Assembly (NCBI GenBank): GCA_014138095.1
Contig: JACGXE010000013.1
Location: 1 to 64,000, forward strand
Direction of reading: 5' to 3'
Source: Ochrobactrum sp. RH2CCR150
Lineage (GTDB): Bacteria; Pseudomonadota; Alphaproteobacteria; Rhizobiales; Rhizobiaceae
Length of the DNA stretch: 64,000 nt
Position numbers and translations under genes: made by a program. The notes under the pieces were generated by a model. It made no database searches and had not been told where the DNA came from. It worked only from the letters and a program-made list of their open reading frames with translations. Below, piece after piece: positions 15,881 through 23,895 of this stretch (its first letter is position 1; every line of letters starts with the position of its first letter).

Positions 15881-15897
15881 GCCCGCATGGAGCGGGC
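15881..15897. terminator. Short stem-loop between convergent genes
   Basis: GCCCGC (15881-15886) / GCGGGC (15892-15897) with a 5-base loop, flanked by AT-rich DNA on both sides. Confidence 0.5.
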
Positions 15898-15901
15898 ACT
15901 A

Positions 15902-16036
15902 TTAATTGGGAGGATTGGTTTGTAAAGAATGAGGAGGCTGCTGCGTGCCAGCGTCGTCATCGGCTGTTCGAAACAGAAGAGAGCCAACGACCAAAAGTAA
16001 AACCACGCCGATGATCAAGGGAAGAAGTGTTTTCAT
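15902..16036 (-). CDS. 44-residue membrane peptide
   Basis: The product is a short start MKTLLPLI running into one helix (GVVLLLVVGSLLF), then an acidic turn (RTADDDAG) and a Gln/Pro/Asn tail. Its ATG overlaps the stop of the gene before it (ATGA, 16033-16036), so translation is coupled. It completes a two-gene stress operon from the promoter at 16228-16252. No family known to me. Confidence 0.6.
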   Translation of the reverse strand: MKTLLPLIIGVVLLLVVGSLLFRTADDDAGTQQPPHSLQTNPPN

Positions 16037-16200
16037 TCGTCTTCAACGCGCTGTGCGTAAAGCCAGTGCTCCTTCTCTAGGTCGTCCTTTTTCGAACGCT
16101 TAGCCTCTTTTCGCGCCTTAAGCTTTTCAGACTCAGTATCCAGTGCGCGAGATGTCTTTTTATTATTATTCGACGCCTGCTTGTCGACAGTATCCACCAT
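16033..16200 (-). CDS. Small highly charged protein, 55 residues
   Basis: Start set at ATG 16200 because AAGGAG lies just upstream. It reads MVDTVDKQASNNNKK then an almost wholly Lys/Glu/Arg helix (ESEKLKARKEAKRSKKDD) and ends HWLYAQRVEDE. Probably a lone charged helix, perhaps nucleic-acid or protein binding. EcfG-type promoter at 16228-16252. Not recognised. Confidence 0.6.
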   Translation of the reverse strand: MVDTVDKQASNNNKKTSRALDTESEKLKARKEAKRSKKDDLEKEHWLYAQRVEDE

Positions 16201-16227
16201 GTCGTTCTCCTTTGAACAGATGCCTCT

Positions 16228-16252
16228 AACCGACAAGGGAGGCCGATGTTCC
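16228..16252 (-). promoter_or_regulatory. EcfG-type promoter
   Basis: Minus strand GGAAC (16252-16248), 16 bases, GGTT (16231-16228), 28 bases before ATG 16200. Confidence 0.68.
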
Positions 16253-16264
16253 CGATGAGGGAAG

Positions 16265-16726
16265 TTATTTGCTTTCATTCCGGTTAAGAGCTGCAATGAG
16301 GCTCATCAATTGAGGTTCGTCGACCAACAGACCCACTTCCTCTGTAGAAAGCCATTTGCGCTGACGCTGCTCATATTCTGGCCATTGTGCCTTCTCACAT
16401 TGAACATGCAAGGGATAAACCTTAACCTTCACTGGGATGAATACTCTCTTCAAGCGTTTCCAATAAAGATAGTGGCCGATTGTCGAACGAGCGACGTTTC
16501 CTTCAATTCCGGCTTCTTCCTGAGCTTCGATGCGCGCAACATCGGCCATACTTCTTTTTTTCATCGGCCAACCTTTCGGCAGGGTAAATCTGCGCGTCCC
16601 GCGCGATGTAACAAGCATGATCTTAAGGCTGCCATTTTCAAACCGATAAGGAAGTGCAGCGGCCTGCTCGATCTCCTTACCGGCCTTCGCCCGTCGAATT
16701 CGCTTCTTCCATTTTCGTTTGCCCAT
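16265..16726 (-). CDS. Nudix hydrolase
   Basis: 153 residues from ATG 16726 (GAGGAGGGA upstream). The domain shows AAALPYRFENGSLKIMLVTSR, then LPKGWPMKKRSMADVARIEAQEEAGI, the Nudix box of the diphosphoinositol-polyphosphate/Ap4A type (PKGWPxxxxxxxEAA). The catalytic EAQEEAG is present, but the Arg that normally precedes the first Glu is Ile here. It probably cleaves a nucleoside-diphosphate-linked compound, or is weakened. EcfG-type promoter at 16757-16781. Confidence 0.82.
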   Translation of the reverse strand: MGKRKWKKRIRRAKAGKEIEQAAALPYRFENGSLKIMLVTSRGTRRFTLPKGWPMKKRSMADVARIEAQEEAGIEGNVARSTIGHYLYWKRLKRVFIPVKVKVYPLHVQCEKAQWPEYEQRQRKWLSTEEVGLLVDEPQLMSLIAALNRNESK

Positions 16727-16756
16727 TACTCCCTCCTCAGGGACCATCCGATGCAT

Positions 16757-16781
16757 AACCGCAATCATTGCGTTCTGTTCC
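16757..16781 (-). promoter_or_regulatory. EcfG-type promoter
   Basis: Minus strand GGAAC (16781-16777), 16 bases, GGTT (16760-16757), 31 bases before the Nudix start. A plus-strand GAAAC-N16-TGTT (16785-16809) lies back to back and could serve the copper-protein gene. Confidence 0.68.
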
Positions 16782-16835
16782 ATTGAAACAAAAGCGTGGT
16801 TTCGCTGTTGGGAGCAACCATAGGATAGGGAGAAA

Positions 16836-17180
16836 ATGACAATGCACGACACAACGCAAATGAATTGCATTAGTACCTGACTCGAATGCTATCGCACCTG
16901 TACAGAGATGGCGTCGGACCATTGCCTCAAACGTGGAGGGCCGCATGTCGAACCAAAGCACTTACGAACCATGCTGGCTTGCGCCGAAATTTGTGGAACT
17001 TCAGCGCAGGTGATGATGCTTCAAAGTCCTTATCATTACGCGCTCTGCATGCTCTGTGCGCGGAAATGTGAAGACTGCGCCGATAGTTGTCGTGCTTTAG
17101 AGGGAATGGAAGCCTGTGTTAAGGCATGCGAACGTTGCGCCGTATCATGCCGCGAAATGGCAATTCATCATTCGGGATAA
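16836..17180 (+). pseudogene. Four-helix-bundle copper-binding protein with internal stop
   Basis: From ATG 16836 (AGGGAGA upstream) the frame reads MTMHDTTQMNCIST, then TGA (16878-16880), then LECYRTCTEMASDHC and on to 17180 in the same frame. Without the stop this is a complete Cys-rich protein of the DUF326/Csp type: C-x3-C and C-x2-C pairs (CAEICG, CMLCARKCEDCADSC, CVKACERCAVSC) that bind Cu(I) inside a helical bundle. Restart at ATG 16908 would lose the first helix. Its tail overlaps the converging lipocalin by 62 bases. Nonsense mutation or sequencing error. Confidence 0.72.
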
Positions 17181-17736
17181 GGCAATGTTCTCGAAACGGC
17201 CTTTCTTGAGGTATCCAATGGATCGCGTCGGGATTGATTCCGAGAACCAATGCCACTGCGACGGCGCGCGCCTTCAACTCCGTGGTTAGAACTGTCAACC
17301 GCGAGAGGACCCAAAAATAGTTACGACTTGACCCGACGACGATTGCCCATTCATAATCTGCATCTAGATCGACAATATTGTAGCCACTGTAGAACGGGCC
17401 GAAGAACGATACCTTCAGCGCACCCTCATCTGTAGCACCGACAAATCGCGCAGTGCCCGTTGCGCTTGTTGTGCATCGCTTCCAAGGATCAAAGCCTCGA
17501 TTGACGACGCGTATCGTTCCATCTGCATTCCAAGAGTATTCCGCAGAGGTACGGGTCAGACCGCGTTCAAACCGGTTTTCGATACGTCCCAGTTCAAACC
17601 ATTTTCCAAGGTAGCGCGAGATGTCAAATGGCTTGACTGGAATAACACCTTTTGGCACCTGCGGTGACGCGGCCCTTGCCAGAGCGATCCCCAGTGCCAA
17701 CCCCGAAATGCCGAGTAGAAACTTGGCCGTTCTCAT
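17119..17736 (-). CDS. Blc-type lipocalin
   Basis: 205 residues. Signal peptide MRTAKFLLGISGLALGIALA. The lipocalin signature YLGKWFELGRIENRFE (G-x-W) sits near residue 43, followed by strand motifs and YEWAIVVGSSRNYFWVLSR, which in Blc proteins is the second conserved block. These bind lipids such as lysophospholipids in the outer envelope. No lipobox Cys is evident, so it is probably soluble periplasmic. EcfG-type promoter at 17766-17790. The 3' end overlaps the converging copper-protein pseudogene. Confidence 0.88.
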   Translation of the reverse strand: MRTAKFLLGISGLALGIALARAASPQVPKGVIPVKPFDISRYLGKWFELGRIENRFERGLTRTSAEYSWNADGTIRVVNRGFDPWKRCTTSATGTARFVGATDEGALKVSFFGPFYSGYNIVDLDADYEWAIVVGSSRNYFWVLSRLTVLTTELKARAVAVALVLGINPDAIHWIPQERPFREHCLIPNDELPFRGMIRRNVRMP

Positions 17737-17765
17737 GTGTTGTCCTTCCTTGTCAGTCCATGCCT

Positions 17766-17790
17766 AACCTCATGCAAGAAAAATGGTTCC
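17766..17790 (-). promoter_or_regulatory. EcfG-type promoter
   Basis: Minus strand GGAAC (17790-17786), 16 bases, GGTT (17769-17766), 29 bases before the lipocalin start. Confidence 0.68.
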
Positions 17791-17794
17791 GCCC

Positions 17795-18892
17795 TCAGGC
17801 ATACACGATCAACCATTTCAGCGTATTGCGTTCGGCTTTGCTCAGTCGAGGGGCCACAAGCCGGTCTGAGGCGACTGCTTCAATTTCGGATGCCAGCATG
17901 CCTTCAAGCCAATGTTCGATGACATTCGGATGAATATAGGCACTCCGACATACTGCACGCGTATTGCCAAGGGCTTGTGCAATTTTATCAATCACCTCAT
18001 TGAGTGCTCGTTTCTTCGCGGCTTCGCTATCAGGAAGTTCCTTAGATTGAAATGCATCAAGCGCGCCGACGGTTGCAGCCCAAGTTCGGAAATGCTTGGA
18101 TGTGAATTCGCTCTTCATGGCATCCTGCAAGTAATCATTGATATCCTGAGAGCTAACAGGGCGATAACTCCCCTCATCATTGACATACTGGAACAAGTGC
18201 TGTCCGGGAAGTTCTTGTATGGAGCGTACAATACGTGTAATTCGGCGATCGGACAGTTTCAGGTTCCAGTTTTGACCTGATTTACCCGTGAAAACGAGGC
18301 GCAGGCTGGCTCCTTCGTCTTTCACATGGCGGTTGCACAAAGTCGTGACACCAAAGCTCTTATTTGCTCGCGCGTAAGCGGAATTACCAACGCGCAACAA
18401 CAACCGGTCCATCAACCAGATAATTGTCGCGACAACTTTTTCTCGGCAGAAAGAGCGTCGACGCATATCTGCGTCAATCTTCTCGCGCAGGTGGCTCAAA
18501 TTGCTGCCAAAATATTGCAAGCCCGAAAACTTGCTGTCGCCACGTCGTTTCATCCAGTCGGGATGATAGATATATTGCTTTCTGTCACGCGCATCGCGGC
18601 CTGTTGCCTGTATATGCCCATATTCGCTCTGACATATCCAAACGTTCTTCCAAGCGGGTGGAATGGAAAGAGCTACAATGCGCGCTTTATCGGCCGCACT
18701 AACAGCACGTTTTTGGCTATCGACATAGCGAAAACCTTTGCCACAGCGAATTCGCTTCAGCCCAGGTTCGGCATCACTGGTATGATTCAGGCGTGAACGG
18801 ACCGTTGAATTCTTCGCCAATGCGATCCCCGATTTTTCAGTCGTGATTTCATCGGTGAGATAACACCCCAAAGGAGCGGTGGGTTCCCGCAT
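17795..18892 (-). CDS. Poxvirus-type DNA topoisomerase IB
   Basis: About 365 residues. N-terminal domain with GFRYVDSQKRAVS and IPPAWKNVWICQSEYGHIQATGRD, the bacterial TopIB signature. The catalytic core has NRHVKDEG, KHFRTWAATVGA (catalytic Arg) and CRSAYIHPNVIEHW (active-site Tyr). It nicks and reseals one strand to relax supercoils. It sits back to back with Ku, as is common in rhizobial repair clusters. The start is uncertain: ATG 18892 has a poor ribosome site, and an EcfG-like site at 18862-18887 lies inside it, favouring TTG 18820 (GGGG upstream). Confidence 0.9.
   Translation of the reverse strand: MREPTAPLGCYLTDEITTEKSGIALAKNSTVRSRLNHTSDAEPGLKRIRCGKGFRYVDSQKRAVSAADKARIVALSIPPAWKNVWICQSEYGHIQATGRDARDRKQYIYHPDWMKRRGDSKFSGLQYFGSNLSHLREKIDADMRRRSFCREKVVATIIWLMDRLLLRVGNSAYARANKSFGVTTLCNRHVKDEGASLRLVFTGKSGQNWNLKLSDRRITRIVRSIQELPGQHLFQYVNDEGSYRPVSSQDINDYLQDAMKSEFTSKHFRTWAATVGALDAFQSKELPDSEAAKKRALNEVIDKIAQALGNTRAVCRSAYIHPNVIEHWLEGMLASEIEAVASDRLVAPRLSKAERNTLKWLIVYA
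18862..18887 (-). promoter_or_regulatory. Possible EcfG-type promoter for topoisomerase IB
   Basis: Minus strand GGAAC (18887-18883), 17 bases, TGTT (18865-18862). If real, transcription starts about 18855 and the protein must start at or after TTG 18820. Confidence 0.4.
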
Positions 18893-18906
18893 CAAACTCT
18901 AAACCC

Positions 18907-18931
18907 GGAACCTTCCAGCCTTCAGGTGGTT
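18907..18931 (+). promoter_or_regulatory. EcfG-type promoter for Ku
   Basis: GGAAC (18907-18911), 16 bases, GGTT (18928-18931), 27 bases before GTG 18959. Confidence 0.72.
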
Positions 18932-18958
18932 ATTCTCCATTAAAAAGAGGATAAGCCG

Positions 18959-19762
18959 GTGCCTCAAGCATTCTGGAAAGGTTATCTGAAATTGTCGCTT
19001 GTCACCTGTGCCGTGGAATTGACGCCTGCGACGAGTGACAGCGAAAAAGTGCGTTTCCACACGCTCAATGTTAAAACGGGCAACCGGGTGATCAGTCGCT
19101 ATGTCGATTCAGTGACACATAAGCCCGTGCGCGACGAAGACGAAATTAAGGGTTTCGAGAAGGCCGAAGGAGACTATGTCCTCCTCGAGGACGACGAGCT
19201 CGAAGCCGTGGCTCTCGAAAGCACTCGCACCATCGATATCGAAAAATTCGTGGAGCGCGATAGCATCGGTTGGATTTGGTACGATAAACCCCATTATCTT
19301 TCACCATCTGACAAGGTCGGGCAGGAAGCCTTTGGCGTTATTCGGGAGGCAATGGACAAGAGCGGTGTCTATGGTCTGGCAAGGCTTGTCATGTATCGGC
19401 GTGAACGAGCTGTTCTTCTGGAGCCACGCGGACAAGGTATTGTGCTATGGACATTGCATTTTGGTGATGAAGTTCGAAAAGCCGACGATTACTTCGTAGG
19501 CATCAAGGCGGAGAAGCCCGACAAAAAGCTGTTCTCCATGGTTCGCACACTGATCAAGCGCAGAACGGAGGACTGGAAGCCGGGCTTGCTGAAGGATCCG
19601 GTTCAGAAGAACCTGCAGTCAATGATCGCCGCCAAGAAAAAGAAAATTAAAACGCCGACAAAACCCAAATCAGCAGCGACCGCCCCGGCGACCGGCGGCA
19701 ATGTCATCAACATCATGGATGCTTTACGCAAAAGCCTTACCAACGAGAAAAAGCAGCATTAG
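18959..19762 (+). CDS. ku: Ku protein (NHEJ end-binding), copy 1
   Basis: 267 residues from GTG 18959 (AAGAGG upstream), opening MPQAFWKGYLKLSLVTCAVEL, the standard bacterial Ku start. The beta-barrel and bridge motifs follow: VRFHTLNVKTGNRV, KGFEKAEGDYVLLEDDEL, PHYLSPSDKVGQEAFGVI. The Lys-rich tail (KKKKIKTPTKPK) binds DNA and the short end NIMDALRKSL resembles the LigD-contact region. Ku dimerises on broken ends and recruits LigD. EcfG control fits rhizobial reports that ku/ligD belong to the general stress response. It converges with ligD. Confidence 0.95.
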   Translation: MPQAFWKGYLKLSLVTCAVELTPATSDSEKVRFHTLNVKTGNRVISRYVDSVTHKPVRDEDEIKGFEKAEGDYVLLEDDELEAVALESTRTIDIEKFVERDSIGWIWYDKPHYLSPSDKVGQEAFGVIREAMDKSGVYGLARLVMYRRERAVLLEPRGQGIVLWTLHFGDEVRKADDYFVGIKAEKPDKKLFSMVRTLIKRRTEDWKPGLLKDPVQKNLQSMIAAKKKKIKTPTKPKSAATAPATGGNVINIMDALRKSLTNEKKQH

Positions 19763-19787
19763 CTTCTCAGGATACAACCTTTTCGCA

Positions 19788-22283
19788 CTATTTTGGTAAA
19801 GCCGTCGCCGCTTTGCGAAAGTCGTACCAGGGATCAAGCTTCGAAGCTGCTAGCCGCGTTGCTGTATTCAAAATCGTAAAATGTGCTGGACCGATAGCGG
19901 TATTTAGTTCATTCCAGGCGAGTGGCATAGAAACGGCTGCTCCAGGGCGAGCACGTGGCGAGTAAGGTGCAACAGCCGTCATACCTCGTTGATTGCGCAA
20001 ATAATCAATGAGTATTTTGCCTTTGCGTTTGGCTTTGGAAATGGTCGAAACATAGCGATCAGGACTGTCTGCCGCCATCTCATCGGCAATCGACTTGGTA
20101 AAGGTTTTGAGGCTGTCCCAATTGGCTTTCGGCTTCAATGGCACGACGACGTGCAGTCCCTTTCCTCCGGATGTTTTTACAAATGTTGTCAGGCCATGCT
20201 TCTCAAGCCGCTCTTTGGTTTCAAAGGCCCCGTCGATGACACGTTCCCAGGCAACCCCTTCCCCTGGATCAAGGTCCATGGTTAGCATATCCGGCAATTC
20301 CCAGTCCCTGAGACTCGAACCCCAAGGATGGATTTCTAGCGAGGCAGCCTGAACCAAACCGATCAAACCGTCAAAATCCTTGATTGCGATGTAAGGCTCT
20401 TCATCCTTCTCCGAGGGATCATTCACCTCAACAATATGTTCGTTCAAACCCTTCCAAGCATGTTTCTGGAAGAAATGCTGGCCATCTATACCGGTCGGAC
20501 AGCGCAGCAGAGCCAAAGGACGATTGACAATATATGGTTCAATTCGTGACCAGACTTCGGCGTAGTAATCCACCAGCCCCTGTTTTGTTATGCCCTCCTC
20601 CGGCCAGTACACGCGATCCGGGTGAGTGAGCTTCACGTCAGCTTCTTCGAGGGATGTCCTATACGGCTGAGATGGCATTGCACTTTTATCCAATGTGACC
20701 TCCTCGGCAGTCTTGTCGTCACGCAGTCCGCGGAAAGATGCATGGCGCAGTCTTTTGTCCGCAGTCCATGCACGGAACTCGACTTCTGCAACCAATTGCG
20801 GCTTGACGAATATCGCACCGCGTTTTTCTTCAGCGGTCAGCTCTATTGCGAATGGGCTTTGTTTCTGACGTATCGACGTGAGCTTCGTGTAAAGATCTTT
20901 GGCCAGCTTGACGGAAAAACCAGTTCCCACACGCCCAACAGGAACAAGTCCTTTCTTCTCCTGAGCGCCCAACAGCAGAGAACCAATTGCGCGAGACGTT
21001 GAAGTTGAAGGCACAAATCCGGCAATTACAAACTCCTGCCGTCCTATGCATTTCGATTTGCGCCAGCCCTTGCTGCGCCCGGAAATAGAAGGAGCATCGC
21101 TCAATTTCGAGACGATGCCCTCCAGTCCGAGACCACAAGCATTCTTCAATACAGCGTCACCATCGGCATCAAAGGCTTCGCTATAGCGCAGCGTTCTCGA
21201 GGCATTGGAAATGAGCTTTGCCAGTAGGGATTTGCGTTCGACGAGCGGCACTTGCCGCAAATCGCGGCCATCCTGATAAAGCAGATCAAAGATATAAAAG
21301 GCGAACCGGTCCGAACGTCCGTCACTCAGATCGCTTTGCAGTGCCGAAAAGTCCGACAGCCCCGCCTTATTTTCCACGACAATCTCGCCATCAAATATGG
21401 CATTCTCGACTCCCGTAGCCAGAAGATCGTTGACTATCGAACGGCCAAATTTCTTTGTCCAATCTAGCCCGCTGCGTGAATAGAGCACGACTTTATCATC
21501 AGCGACATGCGCCTGAATGCGATAACCATCAAACTTGATTTCGTGAATCCAGCGGCTTCCTCCGGGCGCGGCTGATACCAATGTCGCCAATTGAGGTTCT
21601 ATGAATGGCGGCATCGCAGCTTTCTTTGCGCGCCTCGACAATGGCACAGCATTGCCTTCCTTCGCTGCGCGGTTTTTATTCAGCGGTCCGGTTTTGGACG
21701 ACCAGCCCGGCGCTTCATTTTCCACATCGGCGATAACTCGCCCGGTTTTCACCGATTGCGGTTTCTCCTCAAGAATATCGGGGTCGTCAGCCTCTCGTGA
21801 AAACTCGTCCTCGCCCTTTATGAGTAGCCAGTTTTCTCGCTTTTCGCCCGGTTTTCCATGCATTCGAACCAGATGCCAGCGCCCCTTCAGTTTATCGCCG
21901 CTCAGTTCGAACTCGAGATGCCCCTTCTTATAATTTTTGCGGGCATCGCCAACGGAGGTCCATTGTCCGCTATCCCAGACAATGACCGTCCCACCGCCGT
22001 ACTCCCCCTTGGGGATCGTACCTTCAAATCCGGCATATTCAAGCGGATGATCTTCCACATGGACGGCCAAACGTTTCTCGCCCGGGACCAGACTTGGGCC
22101 CCGTGTGACCGCCCAGCTTTTTAACACTCCGTCCATTTCCAGCCTGAAATCATAATGCAGCCGACGCGCATCGTGTTTTTGCACCACAAATAAATCGCCC
22201 CTGCTTCGCCTGGCTTTGCCGCGGGGCTCCTTCGTCAGGTTGAAGTCACGTTTCTTATGATAGGTTTCAAGCGGCTGTCCCAT
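19788..22283 (-). CDS. ligD: ATP-dependent DNA ligase LigD (PE-LIG-POL)
   Basis: 831 residues in three domains. PE (about 30-190): HYDFRLEMDGVLKSWAVTRG and EDHPLEYAGFEGTIPKGEYG, a 3'-phosphoesterase. LIG (about 225-535): adenylated Lys250 in IHEIKFDGYR, with EGIVSKL and later ligase motifs. POL (about 550-831): TMDLDPGEG acidic pair and KTSGGKGLHVVVPL, an AEP-type polymerase. The order PE-LIG-POL is that of Agrobacterium/Sinorhizobium-type enzymes. It seals breaks held by Ku. Its ATG overlaps the Ku copy 2 stop by one base, so the pair is an operon under the promoter at 23154-23179. Confidence 0.96.
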   Translation of the reverse strand: MGQPLETYHKKRDFNLTKEPRGKARRSRGDLFVVQKHDARRLHYDFRLEMDGVLKSWAVTRGPSLVPGEKRLAVHVEDHPLEYAGFEGTIPKGEYGGGTVIVWDSGQWTSVGDARKNYKKGHLEFELSGDKLKGRWHLVRMHGKPGEKRENWLLIKGEDEFSREADDPDILEEKPQSVKTGRVIADVENEAPGWSSKTGPLNKNRAAKEGNAVPLSRRAKKAAMPPFIEPQLATLVSAAPGGSRWIHEIKFDGYRIQAHVADDKVVLYSRSGLDWTKKFGRSIVNDLLATGVENAIFDGEIVVENKAGLSDFSALQSDLSDGRSDRFAFYIFDLLYQDGRDLRQVPLVERKSLLAKLISNASRTLRYSEAFDADGDAVLKNACGLGLEGIVSKLSDAPSISGRSKGWRKSKCIGRQEFVIAGFVPSTSTSRAIGSLLLGAQEKKGLVPVGRVGTGFSVKLAKDLYTKLTSIRQKQSPFAIELTAEEKRGAIFVKPQLVAEVEFRAWTADKRLRHASFRGLRDDKTAEEVTLDKSAMPSQPYRTSLEEADVKLTHPDRVYWPEEGITKQGLVDYYAEVWSRIEPYIVNRPLALLRCPTGIDGQHFFQKHAWKGLNEHIVEVNDPSEKDEEPYIAIKDFDGLIGLVQAASLEIHPWGSSLRDWELPDMLTMDLDPGEGVAWERVIDGAFETKERLEKHGLTTFVKTSGGKGLHVVVPLKPKANWDSLKTFTKSIADEMAADSPDRYVSTISKAKRKGKILIDYLRNQRGMTAVAPYSPRARPGAAVSMPLAWNELNTAIGPAHFTILNTATRLAASKLDPWYDFRKAATALPK

Positions 22284-23113
22284 TATCCAGCCTTTCGAGG
22301 CTTCGCTTTGGTTGTTGCGGATTTAGCCGGTTGCTTTTTTGGAGAGCTCAAGGCTGCGCTCTTGCGTAAGGCTTCCTTCAAATCAATCACGTCGGCCGCC
22401 CTGGGAGCTTCAGGCTTTCTGAGCGGTTTTCCTTCAATCTTTGCCTTAATCAAGTCGGCTAGTGCTGCATCATATCGGTCGTCAAAACTTGCCGGATCGA
22501 AGCGGCCCATCTTGGTGCCGATAATATGCTTGGCCAGATCGAGCATTTCCTGATCGAACTTGAATGCTTCCAGATCTTCGAAAGCCTCTTTTACAGGTCG
22601 AACTTCGTAATCAAAGTTCAGCGTCGATGCGATCATCCCCTCGCCATCCGCGCGAATGAGAATTTTGCGTGCACGGCGAAAGAGCACCGCCTCAGCGACT
22701 GCCGCCACTTTTTCAGCTTTCATTCCATCACGGAGAAGCAAAAACACCTCGTCATCATCAGTGGGCGTCAGATAATAAGGTCGATCGAGATAAACATCGT
22801 CGATTTCACTGCATTTGACGAAATGCGTGATATTGAGTGTTTTATTGCTTTCGGGAATTGCAGACTGGATTTCTTCATCATTGAAACTGACATATTTGCC
22901 GGACGAAACTTCATATCCCTTCATCTGCTCCTCTCGGGGAACAGGTTTACCCGTATCGCTATCGACAAATTCACGACTGAGACGATTACCCGTCTTGCGA
23001 TTGATGAGATGAAAAGAAACCCGCTCTGATGTCGATACAGCCGTATAAAGGCCGACCGGCATCAAAAGCTGATCGACTTTCAACAGACCTTTCCAGTTTG
23101 CGCGCGGAGCCAT
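22283..23113 (-). CDS. ku: Ku protein (NHEJ end-binding), copy 2
   Basis: 276 residues from ATG 23113 (GAGG upstream; a longer frame to 23296 lacks support and crosses the promoter). It reads MAPRANWKGLLKVDQLLMPVGLY, then FHLINRKTGNRLSREFVDSD, GYEVSSGKYVSF and LDRPYYLTPTD, all Ku core motifs. The tail is Lys/Ala-rich (PKKQPAKSATTKAKPRK). It is clearly diverged from copy 1. Rhizobia often carry several ku genes; in Sinorhizobium one is linked to ligD and stress control, as here. It is directly upstream of and overlaps ligD. Confidence 0.95.
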   Translation of the reverse strand: MAPRANWKGLLKVDQLLMPVGLYTAVSTSERVSFHLINRKTGNRLSREFVDSDTGKPVPREEQMKGYEVSSGKYVSFNDEEIQSAIPESNKTLNITHFVKCSEIDDVYLDRPYYLTPTDDDEVFLLLRDGMKAEKVAAVAEAVLFRRARKILIRADGEGMIASTLNFDYEVRPVKEAFEDLEAFKFDQEMLDLAKHIIGTKMGRFDPASFDDRYDAALADLIKAKIEGKPLRKPEAPRAADVIDLKEALRKSAALSSPKKQPAKSATTKAKPRKAG

Positions 23114-23153
23114 AGCTGCCTCGCTCCTGTGACGAATTGAACCTGATTGGATA

Positions 23154-23179
23154 AACTCACGCGAACTACTGGTTGTTCC
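23154..23179 (-). promoter_or_regulatory. EcfG-type promoter for ku2-ligD
   Basis: Minus strand GGAAC (23179-23175), 17 bases, AGTT (23157-23154), 41 bases before ATG 23113. Confidence 0.68.
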
Positions 23180-23225
23180 CGACGATTTAGTCAGAAATGC
23201 TGCTTTGACATTTCTATCATCCGCT

Positions 23226-23399
23226 CTAGCTTTCCGCCTTGAATTTCCTCGCCTCTGCAAGAAGTTTCGGTCGGTCCCGGTGACCAAGGCGATCAATCAA
23301 ATCACGCGCCTGCAAAGGCGACAGGTCCGAATTCTCGGCCAGAAACTTGATATCCTCATCTTCTGTGAGAGGAGCGTGCTTATCGGGTTGGCTAGCCAT
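23226..23399 (-). CDS. DUF3606-like small protein, 57 residues
   Basis: Start at ATG 23399 (GGAAGGAAG upstream). It reads MASQPDKHAPLTEDEDIKFLAENSDLSP then LQARDLIDRLGHRDRPKLLAEARKF, a short acidic lead followed by a helix-turn-helix-like pair. This resembles DUF3606-type small proteins of Alphaproteobacteria. Function unknown. It lies upstream of the ku2-ligD promoter on the same strand, with no EcfG site of its own that I can see. Confidence 0.6.
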   Translation of the reverse strand: MASQPDKHAPLTEDEDIKFLAENSDLSPLQARDLIDRLGHRDRPKLLAEARKFKAES

Positions 23400-23720
23400 G
23401 ATGGTTCTTCCTTCCGTTAACGCTTTTAGGGCATCCACGGCTGACCGCCTTTAGTGCCCTTAACAGCCTCTGGTGTCCAACGAACTCATCTGTCAAATGT
23501 TCCAGTATTGTCTCCGTCGAGGGCAGAGAAGATTTCGTGGCAATTTAGGCACCTTGGCGAAAAAGAGGCCGCATCATAGTCAGATGAGACTGTTATTAAT
23601 CTGTGAATTTGCGAACTTATTATCCCTACTGTTGGCTCACGATATCGGTTATTGCGACTACCGCCGATCCCATCCGACTTCCTCTGCCCCGCTCATGGAA
23701 CATTTATTTGAGGACGAAGT
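23400..23720. other. Intergenic stretch without a recognised gene
   Basis: About 320 bases. A 92-codon plus-strand frame (23473-23751) has an unconvincing composition and no ribosome site. I see nothing else. Confidence 0.5.
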
Positions 23721-23812
23721 TAGATATCGTTGGGTGTCAACTGTCGTGTGACCAAGCTTGGGAGATTGACGCCTGCCCTGCCTCTGCCACCCCGTCGAGG
23801 CAGGGCGTTTTT
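23721..23812 (+). other. Two-hairpin element with terminator, copy 2
   Basis: Lead TAGATATC (23721-23728). Hairpin 1: GTCAA (23736-23740) / TTGAC (23766-23770). Hairpin 2: perfect 10-bp GCCCTGCCTC (23775-23784) / GAGGCAGGGC (23797-23806) then a T-run to 23812. Similar lead and core to 7981-8058. No plus-strand gene ends just upstream, so it may be the 3' end of a small RNA. Confidence 0.5.
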
Positions 23813-23895
23813 GATGGAACTATTCCTGCTTTACTGCATTTTATGGCCGTTTATAGCCGATACAGGCTTCGACTGGTGGCAGAAGGGAGGGTTTC

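Noticed and set aside
16878..16880. TGA as selenocysteine in the copper-binding protein
   Set aside because: No SECIS-like stem-loop seen directly downstream and the position is not one of the conserved Cys residues.
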